Origin: Streptomyces sp. NBC_01750 | GTDB taxonomy: Bacteria > Actinomycetota > Actinomycetes > Streptomycetales > Streptomycetaceae | NCBI RefSeq assembly: GCF_035918095.1 | Contig: NZ_CP109137.1 | Span: 6,822,001-6,886,000, forward strand | DNA: 64,000 nt | Direction of reading: 5' to 3' | In this document: positions 57,039 to 64,000 of the stretch, piece by piece | How positions within the stretch are numbered: the stretch's first letter is position 1 | How the letters are laid out: each line of letters opens with the position of its first letter | Program-made: the position numbers and the translations under genes | The notes under the pieces: generated by a model | What the model was told of the DNA's origin: nothing | What the model saw: the letters and a program-made list of their open reading frames with translations, nothing else | Database searches by the model: none

Positions 57039-58046
57039 ATGGCTATACACCTCGAAGGCCGCCACTTCCTCAAGGAGCTGGACTTCACCGCCGACGAGTT
57101 CCGCGGCCTGATCGGCCTGGCCGCGGAACTCAAGGCGGCCAAGCGAGCGGGCACCGAGGTCCAGCGGCTGCGCGGCAAGAACATCGCGCTGATCTTCGAG
57201 AAGTCGTCGACCCGTACGCGCTGCTCCTTCGAGGTCGCCGCCGCGGACCAGGGCGCATCGACGACATACATCGACCCGGCCGGTTCGCACATCGGCAGCA
57301 AGGAGTCCGCCAAGGACACCGCGCGGGTGCTCGGCCGGATGTTCGATGCCATTGAATTCCGCGGTGACGGGCAGGCCACCGTCGAGGAGCTCGCCGCGTT
57401 CGCCGGGGTCCCGGTCTACAACGGCCTCACCGACGACTGGCACCCCACCCAGATGCTCGCCGATGTGCTCACCATGACCGAGCACAGCGACAAGCCGCTC
57501 GAGCGGATCGCCTTCGCCTACCTCGGCGACGCCCGCTTCAATATGGGCAACTCCTACCTGGTCACCGGCGCACTGCTGGGCATGGATGTACGGATCGTCG
57601 CGCCGAAGGCGTACTGGCCGGCGGAGGAGATCGTCGCCCGGGCCCGCGAGGCTGCCGAGCTCAGTGGCGCGCGGATCACCCTCACCGAGGACATCGCCGA
57701 GGGCGTCCGGGGCGCGGACTTCGTCGCCACCGATGTCTGGGTCTCGATGGGCGAGCCCAAGGAGATCTGGGACGAGCGCATCGAGGCGCTCGGTCCTTAT
57801 GCCGTGACCATGGATGTCCTGCGCGCCACGGGCAACGCGGGGGTGAAGTTCCTGCACTGCCTGCCCGCCTTCCACGACCTGGGCACAAAGGTCGGCCGGG
57901 AGATCCATGAGAGGCATGGGCTGACCGAGCTGGAAGTCACGGACGAAGTCTTCGAATCGGACCACTCGGTCGTCTTCGACGAGGCGGAGAACCGTATGCA
58001 CACGATCAAGGCGATCATGGTCGCCACCCTCGGGCGCGCCGGATAG
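57039..58046 (+). CDS. argF: Ornithine carbamoyltransferase
   Basis: 335 residues. The carbamoyl-phosphate motif STRTRC, HPTQ and the ornithine motif HCLPAF are intact. Beside arginine deiminase it would act in the catabolic direction (citrulline to ornithine and carbamoyl phosphate, arcB-like), though the sequence alone does not separate the two roles. No carbamate kinase gene is in the window. A partial ARG-box-like ATGCA lies upstream near 56975, too weak to call. Confidence 0.92.
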   Translation: MAIHLEGRHFLKELDFTADEFRGLIGLAAELKAAKRAGTEVQRLRGKNIALIFEKSSTRTRCSFEVAAADQGASTTYIDPAGSHIGSKESAKDTARVLGRMFDAIEFRGDGQATVEELAAFAGVPVYNGLTDDWHPTQMLADVLTMTEHSDKPLERIAFAYLGDARFNMGNSYLVTGALLGMDVRIVAPKAYWPAEEIVARAREAAELSGARITLTEDIAEGVRGADFVATDVWVSMGEPKEIWDERIEALGPYAVTMDVLRATGNAGVKFLHCLPAFHDLGTKVGREIHERHGLTELEVTDEVFESDHSVVFDEAENRMHTIKAIMVATLGRAG

Positions 58047-58098
58047 TCATGCGGGCGGCTCCGCGGGCCGGTTCCGGGCAGGCCGGTTCGGGGTCCGT

Positions 58099-58126
58099 CG
58101 GCTCCGCGCCGGCTATCGCGGAGCCG
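58099..58126. terminator. Hairpin between convergent argF and RsbW-like genes
   Basis: CGGCTCCGCG (58099-58108) pairs perfectly with CGCGGAGCCG (58117-58126) around an 8-base loop. It overlaps the last codons of the minus-strand ATPase gene and lies 53 bp after the argF stop. A GC-rich 10-bp stem between convergent genes is a likely bidirectional terminator. Confidence 0.65.
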
Positions 58127-58556
58127 GTCGGTTCCGTGCCGGAAGCGTGAACCAGACCGCCTTGCCCGCGGCGGTGGGGCGGTGGCCGTAGGCCGAGCTC
58201 AGCGCTCGGATCAGCAGCAGCCCGCGGCCGTGCTCCTGCCAGGGATCGGGCTCGGGGCCGGGGCGGGCGAGATCGCCGGGCGGGGCCGGGTCGCCGTCAT
58301 GGACCTCCACCTGGCATTCCGTCTCCAGCAGCTCCACGACCAGCTCTATGGGCGAGTCTCCGGGGGTGTGCTTCACCGCGTTGGCGACCAGCTCGGCCGT
58401 GAGCAGCTCGGCCGTGTCGCTGTCCGCGGGCGCCTCGATGTCCGCCAGCGCCGTACGGATCAGGGCGCGGGCGATGGGCACGGCGGCGGCGGTGTGCGGC
58501 AGTGCGATGCGCCACGAGGCGGAGCTGGAGGCTTCGAGCAACTTGGGCGGGTCCAT
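58113..58556 (-). CDS. RsbW-like ATP-binding (anti-sigma/HATPase_c_2) protein
   Basis: 147 residues of a GHKL ATPase domain: the N box is LLTAELVANAVKHTPGD, and the G box GRGLLLIRAL is near the end. Such single-domain proteins are typical streptomycete anti-sigma or regulatory serine kinases. Starts at 58637 and 58646 are also open but would add a region unlike the family, so I prefer ATG 58556. No ribosome site is convincing for any of them. No cognate sigma factor gene is adjacent. Confidence 0.8.
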   Translation of the reverse strand: MDPPKLLEASSSASWRIALPHTAAAVPIARALIRTALADIEAPADSDTAELLTAELVANAVKHTPGDSPIELVVELLETECQVEVHDGDPAPPGDLARPGPEPDPWQEHGRGLLLIRALSSAYGHRPTAAGKAVWFTLPARNRPAPR

Positions 58557-58693
58557 TCGAGGTGCGACGTCCTGGTTGCAACCATACGAACCGGAACGGG
58601 CTGGACAAGGGGCTGCGGCCCGCTCTGGGTGGGACATATGCCACACCCGCTACCGCGCTCCCGCCGAGTCGGTGCCCTGACGTATCGCGTACT

Positions 58694-58709
58694 CGTGACG
58701 GAAGTCACG
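58694..58709. promoter_or_regulatory. Palindromic operator over the aryl-CoA operon promoter
   Basis: CGTGACGGAAGTCACG is a 6-bp inverted repeat around a 4-base centre, 63 bp before the enoyl-CoA hydratase start. GTGACG (58695-58700) could be the -35 and TAGCTT (58719-58724) the -10, spaced 18 bp, so a protein bound here would block the promoter. The nearby PaaX-type gene is the obvious candidate regulator, but this is inference. Confidence 0.55.
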
Positions 58710-58772
58710 TATGAGTGATAGCTTCAAGAGGCGGGCAGGCAGCAGACCGCCCGCCGAAGGAGGCCACATTCC

Positions 58773-59600
58773 ATGAGCCCCTTTTCCGGCTCCGCGTCGC
58801 GTACCGAGGACTGGCGCCATCTCCGGCTCACCCAGGAGGACGGGGTCGCGACCGTCACCCTCGCCCGCCCCGAGAAGCTCAACGCACTCACCTTCGGCGC
58901 CTACGCCGACCTGCGCGATCTGCTCGCGGAACTGGCGCGTGAGCGGTCGGTACGGGCGCTCGTGCTGGGCGGGCAGGGGCGCGGGTTCTGCTCCGGCGGC
59001 GATGTCGACGAGATCATCGGCGCCACGCTCGCCATGGACACCGCGCAGCTCCTCGACTTCAACCGGATGACCGGTCAGGTCGTACGGGCGCTGCGGGAAT
59101 GCCCTTTCCCGGTGATCGCCGCGGTACACGGCGTCGCGGCGGGCGCCGGTGCGGTGCTGGCGCTGGCCGCGGACTTCCGTATCGCGGACCCCTCGGCCCG
59201 GTTCGCGTTCCTCTTCACCAAGGTGGGGCTCTCGGGCGGCGACATGGGCGCGGCGTATCTGTTGCCGCGGGTCGTCGGGCTGGGACACGCCACCCGGCTG
59301 CTGATGCTCGGCGAACCGGTCCGTGCACCGGAGGCCGAACGGATCGGCCTGATCAGCGAGTTGACGGACGAGGGCGATGCGGACACCCGGGCGGCCGAGC
59401 TGGCCCGCCGCCTGGCACAGGGCCCGGCGCTGGCGTACGCCCAGACCAAGGCACTGCTCACCGCCGAGCTCGACATGCCACTGGCGGCGGCGGTCGAGCT
59501 GGACGCGGCGACGCAGGCGCTGCTGATGAACGGCGAGGACTACGCGGAGTTCCACGCGGCATTCACGGAGAAGCGCGCGCCGAAGTGGCAGGGGCGCTGA
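58773..59600 (+). CDS. Enoyl-CoA hydratase/isomerase family protein
   Basis: 275 residues, crotonase fold. The CoA/oxyanion features are visible: RPEKLNALTF, GFCSGGDVDEI and HGVAAGAGAVLALAADFRIAD. It is followed two bases later by the salicylyl-CoA hydroxylase-type gene, so it probably processes the ring-hydroxylated or reduced aryl-CoA product rather than a fatty acid. The ATG at 58773 follows AAGGAGG. Confidence 0.87.
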   Translation: MSPFSGSASRTEDWRHLRLTQEDGVATVTLARPEKLNALTFGAYADLRDLLAELARERSVRALVLGGQGRGFCSGGDVDEIIGATLAMDTAQLLDFNRMTGQVVRALRECPFPVIAAVHGVAAGAGAVLALAADFRIADPSARFAFLFTKVGLSGGDMGAAYLLPRVVGLGHATRLLMLGEPVRAPEAERIGLISELTDEGDADTRAAELARRLAQGPALAYAQTKALLTAELDMPLAAAVELDAATQALLMNGEDYAEFHAAFTEKRAPKWQGR

Positions 59601-59602
59601 CG

Positions 59603-62053
59603 ATGCCCCGCCCGGCCGGAGGCGCCCCGGCGAGCCCGCTCCCTGCCGTGCCGCCCGAATCGACCCGGACCTCCCTCTCACCGGCCGAGCAGGAGGTCCG
59701 GGTCCGCGAGCCGGCGCAGTCCGGCCGTGCCCTGCGTGTCGCCGTGATCGGTGGCGGGCCCGGGGGGCTGTACGCCGCTGTTCTGCTCAAGCGGCTCGAT
59801 CCCGCGCGGGAGATCACCGTCTGGGAGCGGAACGGCCCCGAGGACACCTTCGGATTCGGTGTCGTCCTCTCCGACGAGACCCTCGGCGGGATCGAGCACG
59901 CCGACCCCGTCGTCTACCGCGCGCTCCAGGACGAGTTCGTACGCTGGGACGACATCGACATCGTCCACCGCCGCCGGACCCTCACCTCCGGCGGACACGG
60001 CTTCGCCGCACTCGGCCGGCGCAGGCTGCTGGAGATCCTGCACCGGCGCTGCGCCGATCTCGGCGTACGGCTCCGTTTCCGCACCCCCGCACCGCCCGCC
60101 GCCGAGCTCGCCGAGGCGTACGACCTCGTCATCGCCGCCGACGGCGTGCACAGCCTCACCCGAGAGGCGCACGCCGACGTCTTCGCGCCGCTCATCACCT
60201 CCCACCGATGCCGCTATATCTGGCTCGCCGCCGACTTCGCCTTCGACGCCTTCCGCTTCGAGATCGCCGAGACCGAGCACGGGGTGATGCAGCTCCACGG
60301 CTACCCCTTCGCCCGTCCGTCTCCCGATGACCACCCCACGACGAAGCACTCCGCGCCGCAGAGCCAACTCGGCACCAGCACCGTCATCATCGAGATGCGC
60401 GAGGAGGTCTGGCGGGCGGCCGGCCTCGACGCCTGCGACGAGGAGCAGTCCACCGACCAGTGCGCCAAGATCTTCGCCGACGCCCTCGGCGGCCGCCCCC
60501 TCCGCGGCAACAACTCCGCCTGGATCGCCTTCCGTACCGTCGTCAACGACCGCTGGTCCCACGGCAATACGGTGCTGCTCGGCGACGCCGCCCACACCGC
60601 CCACTTCTCCATCGGCTCCGGTACCAAGCTCGCCGTCGAGGACGCGCTCGCACTCGCCGCCTGCATCGAGGAACAGCCGACCCTCGGCCAGGCACTCTCC
60701 GCGTACGAGACCGAGCGCCGCCCGGTCGTCGAGTCCACCCAGCGCGCGGCCGCCGCCAGCCTCCGCTGGTTCGAGGAGCTCGCCACCTACCTCGAGCAGC
60801 CGCCCCGGCAGTTCGCCTTCAACCTGCTCACCCGCAGTCGCCGGGTCACCCACGACAATCTGCGGTTGCGCGACGCGGCCTTCACCGACTCCGTCGAGCG
60901 TGACTTCGGCTGCCCGCCCGGCACACCCCCGATGTTCACGCCGCTCCGGCTGCGCGGACTGACCCTGCGCAACCGCGTGGTGGTCTCGCCGATGGACATG
61001 TACAGCGCCGCCGACGGCATCCCCGGCGACTTCCATCTCGTCCACCTCGGCGCACGCGCCCTCGGCGGAGCGGGCCTCGTGATGACCGAGATGGTCTGCG
61101 TCAGCGCCGAGGGCAGGATCACCCCCGGCTGCACCGGCCTCTACAGCGACGAACAGGGCGCAGCCTGGCGTCGCGTCACCGACTTCGTACACCACCACTC
61201 ACCGGGCACGGCGATCGGTGTCCAGCTCGGCCATTCCGGCCGCAAGGGCTCCACCAAGCTCATGTGGGAAGGCATCGACCAGCCGCTCGACCAGGGCAAC
61301 TGGCCGCTCTCCGCCGCCTCGGCGCTCCCGTACCGGGCCGGAGTCAACCAGGTCCCGCACGCCCTGGACCGCACCGGACTGAACGACATCCGCGAGCAGT
61401 TCGCCGCGGCGGCCCGCCGCGCCGCCCGCAGCGGCTTCGACCTCCTCGAACTCCACTGCGCCCACGGCTACTTGCTCTCCGGTTTCCTCTCCCCGCTCAC
61501 CAACCGGCGCACCGACTGCTACGGAGGCTCCCTCGAGAACCGCCTCCGCTTCCCCCTCGAAGTCTTCGACACGGTGCGTGGCAGCTGGCCCGACGACCGG
61601 CCCATGACCGTCCGCATCTCCGCCACCGACTGGGCACAGGGCGGCACCACCGCCGAGGACGCGGTCGGGATCGCCCGCGCCTTCGCCGCCCACGGCGCCG
61701 ACGCGATCGACGTCTCCACGGGGCAGGTCGTCCCCGATGAGCAGCCCGAGTACGGCCGCTCGTACCAGACTCCGTACGCCGACCGGATCCGCAACAGCCT
61801 CGGCATCCCCGTCGTCGCCGTCGGCGCGATCTCCTCCTGGGACGATGTCAACTCGCTCCTGCTGGCGGGCCGTGCCGACCTCTGCGCGCTGGCCAGGCCG
61901 CATCTCTACGACCCCCACTGGACGCTGCACGCGGCGGCCGACCAGGACTACGCGGGCCGGGGCGCGCCCTGGCCGCTTCCGTACCGGGCGGGCAGCCGCA
62001 AGCCCCCCACCGGCCGTACGGACGCACCGAAACCGAGGCTCACCCTGCGCTGA
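59603..62053 (+). CDS. Bifunctional salicylyl-CoA 5-hydroxylase/oxidoreductase
   Basis: 816 residues, a fusion. The N-terminal half is an FAD monooxygenase: VAVIGGGPGGLYAAVLLKR near residue 47 and GDAAHTAHFSIGSGTKLAVEDALAL near 327. From about residue 443 on is an Old Yellow Enzyme-type FMN barrel (FTPLRLRGLTLRNRVVVSPMDMYSA, VQLGHSGRKG, ELHCAHGYLLSGFLSP). This arrangement is that of 2-aminobenzoyl-CoA monooxygenase/reductase and salicylyl-CoA 5-hydroxylase homologues. With the neighbouring CoA ligase it should act on an aryl-CoA thioester; the exact acid (salicylate, anthranilate or similar) is not decided by sequence. Confidence 0.88.
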   Translation: MPRPAGGAPASPLPAVPPESTRTSLSPAEQEVRVREPAQSGRALRVAVIGGGPGGLYAAVLLKRLDPAREITVWERNGPEDTFGFGVVLSDETLGGIEHADPVVYRALQDEFVRWDDIDIVHRRRTLTSGGHGFAALGRRRLLEILHRRCADLGVRLRFRTPAPPAAELAEAYDLVIAADGVHSLTREAHADVFAPLITSHRCRYIWLAADFAFDAFRFEIAETEHGVMQLHGYPFARPSPDDHPTTKHSAPQSQLGTSTVIIEMREEVWRAAGLDACDEEQSTDQCAKIFADALGGRPLRGNNSAWIAFRTVVNDRWSHGNTVLLGDAAHTAHFSIGSGTKLAVEDALALAACIEEQPTLGQALSAYETERRPVVESTQRAAAASLRWFEELATYLEQPPRQFAFNLLTRSRRVTHDNLRLRDAAFTDSVERDFGCPPGTPPMFTPLRLRGLTLRNRVVVSPMDMYSAADGIPGDFHLVHLGARALGGAGLVMTEMVCVSAEGRITPGCTGLYSDEQGAAWRRVTDFVHHHSPGTAIGVQLGHSGRKGSTKLMWEGIDQPLDQGNWPLSAASALPYRAGVNQVPHALDRTGLNDIREQFAAAARRAARSGFDLLELHCAHGYLLSGFLSPLTNRRTDCYGGSLENRLRFPLEVFDTVRGSWPDDRPMTVRISATDWAQGGTTAEDAVGIARAFAAHGADAIDVSTGQVVPDEQPEYGRSYQTPYADRIRNSLGIPVVAVGAISSWDDVNSLLLAGRADLCALARPHLYDPHWTLHAAADQDYAGRGAPWPLPYRAGSRKPPTGRTDAPKPRLTLR

Positions 62054-62102
62054 GGCGGTCGTGGCAGCACAGCCGCCCGTCCGGCCCGGCCGCCACCCGG
62101 GG

Positions 62103-62909
62103 TCACGGTTGTACGAACGCCGCGCCCGCGTCCCGCAGCAGCGCGTGCAGCCGGGCGAAGACCTCAGCCGACCTCGCGCCCGGCCAGCCCTGCGGCAGCA
62201 GCTCGACCGGCAGGCCCGGATCCACGTACGGCAGCCGCCGCCAGGAGTCCAGCGCCGACAGATAGTCCCGGTACGCCTCCTGCGCGGGCACCTCCTCACG
62301 CGCCTCCCACGCCCGCAGCACCGGCCCGTGCAGATCCAGGAACTCCTCGTGCTGCTTGGCGATCGCCGCCAGGTCCCACCAGCGCGCCACCGCTTCCGCC
62401 GTGGGCGCGAAGCCGAGGTGCTCGCCGCGGAACAGGTCGACATACGGGTCGAGCTGGAGCCGCCGCAGGGTGTGCCGGGTCTCCTCGTACAGCCGCGCCG
62501 GCGCGATCCAGACACCGGGCGCCGCCGACCCGAAGCCGAGCCGGGCCAGCCGCGAACGCAACAGATGGCGCTTGTGGCGCTCGGCCTCCGGCACCGAGAA
62601 GACGGCAAGCACCCAGCCGTCGGACAGCGAGGGGGAGTGCCGGGTGTAGATACGCCGGTCCCCGTCGTCGAGCAGCTGGCGGGCATCCGCCGACAGCGCG
62701 TAACCGGCGGCCCCGTCCGCGGTTCGCTCGGGGATCAGCAGGCCGCGGCGTTTGAGCCGGGAGACCGAGGAACGCACGGACGGGGCGTCGACGGCGAGGA
62801 CCGCCAGCAGACGGATGAGTTCGGCCACGGGAAGAGGCCCCGACCGTTCGCGTCCGTACGCGCCGTACAGGGTGACGATCAGGGAGCGGGGGGTGTGCTG
62901 CTCGGCCAC
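62103..62909 (-). CDS. PaaX-family transcriptional regulator
   Basis: 268 residues, a winged-helix repressor of the PaaX type: SLIVTLYGAYGR, then SSVSRLKRRGLLIPER, and the PaaX middle and C-terminal pattern SPSLSDGWVLAVFSVPEAERHKRHLLRSRL. PaaX proteins bind aryl-CoA thioesters and release DNA when the ligand accumulates. It is downstream of the CoA ligase gene on the minus strand (4-bp gap) and converges on the bifunctional enzyme gene. GTG 62909 is the start. The palindrome at 58694-58709 is a candidate target. Confidence 0.9.
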   Translation of the reverse strand: MAEQHTPRSLIVTLYGAYGRERSGPLPVAELIRLLAVLAVDAPSVRSSVSRLKRRGLLIPERTADGAAGYALSADARQLLDDGDRRIYTRHSPSLSDGWVLAVFSVPEAERHKRHLLRSRLARLGFGSAAPGVWIAPARLYEETRHTLRRLQLDPYVDLFRGEHLGFAPTAEAVARWWDLAAIAKQHEEFLDLHGPVLRAWEAREEVPAQEAYRDYLSALDSWRRLPYVDPGLPVELLPQGWPGARSAEVFARLHALLRDAGAAFVQP

Positions 62910-62913
62910 GTGA

Positions 62914-64000
62914 TCACTCTAGAGCCCGCAGCCGGAAGCGCTGCAGCTTGCCGGTCGGGGTGCGGGGAAGCGCGTCGAGAAAGACGATCTCGCGCGGACA
63001 TTTGTACGGTGTCAGCCGCCGTTTCACGGAGTCGGTGAGCGCGGCGGTGGTGTCGTCGCCGGCCGGGACCCCGTCGCGCAGCACGACGTACGCCACCACG
63101 ATCTGGCCCCGCAGTGCATCGGAACGGCCGATCACCGCGGCCTCCGCCACATCCGGGTGGTGCAGCAGGGCGTCCTCCACCTCCGGTCCCGCGATGTTGT
63201 AGCCGGCCGAAATGATCATGTCGTCGGCGCGTGCCACGTAGCGGAAGTAGCCGTCCGGCTCACGCACGTATGTGTCGCCGGTGACGTTCCAGCCGTCATG
63301 TACATACTCCTCCTGGCGAGGATCGGCCAGATATCGGCAGCCCACCGGGCCGCGGACGGCCAGCAGCCCCGGCTCGCCGTCCGGGACCGGCAGGCCCGCG
63401 GCGTCCACCACGCGCGCGTGCCACCCCGGAACCGGTACCCCGGTGGTCCCCGGTCTGATCGACCCGTCCGCCGCCGAGATGAAGATGTGCAGCAGCTCGG
63501 TCGCGCCGATGCCGTTGATGATGCGCAGCCCGGTCCGCTCCTGCCAGGCACGCCAGGTGGCGGCGGGCAGATTCTCACCTGCGGACACACAGCGCCGCAG
63601 CGAACCGGTGTCGTGCGCCGCGAGCTCGTCCAGCATCACGCGGTACGCGGTCGGCGCGGTGAACAGGACCGACACCCGGTGCGCGGCGATCGCGGTCAAC
63701 AGCTGCCTGGGGCCTGCCTGTTCGAGCAGCAGCGCCGAGGCCCCCGCCCGCATCGGGAAGATCAACAAGCCGCCGAGCCCGAAAGTGAAGCCCAGGGGCG
63801 GACTGCCCGCGAAGACATCGTCGGGCTCGGGCCGCAGCACGCCCGCGGAGAAGGTGTCCGCGACGGCCAGCACATCGCGGTGGAAGTGCATGCACCCTTT
63901 GGGGCGGCCGGTCGTGCCCGAGGTGAACGCGATCAGCGCGACATCGTCCGCCGCGGTCGCCACGGCCTCGTACGGCTCCGGCGCCGCGCCGGCGGCCAGC
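62914..64000 (-). CDS. Benzoate-CoA ligase-like AMP-binding enzyme (N-terminus beyond window)
   Basis: The frame is open to the window edge; the stop is at 62914-62916. ANL-superfamily motifs are present: FTSGTTGRPKG (P-loop), GATELLHIFIS, and the C-terminal PRTPTGKLQRF with the catalytic lysine. It most resembles benzoate/aryl-CoA ligases, which activate an aromatic acid with ATP and CoA. It is transcribed with paaX and, with the hydratase and bifunctional hydroxylase, forms an aryl-CoA degradation locus. Confidence 0.88.
   Translation of the reverse strand, partial: LAAGAAPEPYEAVATAADDVALIAFTSGTTGRPKGCMHFHRDVLAVADTFSAGVLRPEPDDVFAGSPPLGFTFGLGGLLIFPMRAGASALLLEQAGPRQLLTAIAAHRVSVLFTAPTAYRVMLDELAAHDTGSLRRCVSAGENLPAATWRAWQERTGLRIINGIGATELLHIFISAADGSIRPGTTGVPVPGWHARVVDAAGLPVPDGEPGLLAVRGPVGCRYLADPRQEEYVHDGWNVTGDTYVREPDGYFRYVARADDMIISAGYNIAGPEVEDALLHHPDVAEAAVIGRSDALRGQIVVAYVVLRDGVPAGDDTTAALTDSVKRRLTPYKCPREIVFLDALPRTPTGKLQRFRLRALE

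Noticed and set aside
1..64000. CRISPR array, rRNA, tRNA or insertion sequence
   Set aside because: I looked for spaced repeats, RNA stems and transposase motifs and found none; the tandem repeats seen are short and have no spacers.

Overview
The window is very GC-rich, uses GTG starts freely and carries families typical of streptomycetes (type I modular PKS, PptT-type phosphopantetheinyl transferase, SepF-like protein, tubulin/VWA/GTPase operon, Hen1-Pnkp RNA repair). I read it as chromosomal DNA of a Streptomyces or close relative. I saw no rRNA, tRNA, CRISPR array or intact insertion sequence.

Layout. (1) 1-12106: end of a polyketide cluster. It has the C-terminal two modules of a type I PKS (cut by the window edge), a cytochrome P450 and a type II thioesterase on the plus strand, then a PPTase and an overlapping metallophosphoesterase on the minus strand that match the mycobacterial PptT/PptH pair. 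(2) 12619-20560: small streptomycete proteins, succinate-semialdehyde dehydrogenase, a frameshifted DUF5133-like gene, a SepF-like protein, an ATPase/MazG pair, a glyoxalase-fold protein, an F420-type LLM oxidoreductase and homocysteine methyltransferase. (3) 20789-31227: an eroded potassium-transport neighbourhood. It holds a KimA-like transporter reduced to its two ends, kdpB without kdpA or kdpC, a 29-residue kdpF followed by a DUF4118 (KdpD-sensor-like) protein, and a full APC-type permease. Several promoters here share an 11-bp-phased GTCA repeat, three of them with an exact 11-21-11 spacing. (4) 31254-37852: a LysA paralogue, the Hen1-Pnkp RNA-repair cassette and a Crp/Fnr regulator.

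(5) 37928-55662: the most interesting region, one tight nine-gene transcription unit. It encodes a class III cyclase-like protein, a P-loop NTPase with helical repeats, an SPFH-like protein, a PycTM-type (Pycsar) membrane effector, a secreted/anchored VWA protein, a tubulin-superfamily protein, a large membrane protein, a pseudokinase-zinc-GTPase fusion and a tail-anchored GAP1-like protein. This looks like an NTP-dependent conflict (anti-phage or self-recognition) system built at the membrane. The first two proteins share a short glycine-rich motif of the kind used for prion-like signal passing. I infer function from domains and context only.

(6) 55740-64000: arginine deiminase and ornithine carbamoyltransferase, an RsbW-like ATPase, then an aryl-CoA catabolic locus (enoyl-CoA hydratase, bifunctional salicylyl-CoA 5-hydroxylase/oxidoreductase, PaaX regulator, benzoate-CoA-ligase-like enzyme cut by the window end).
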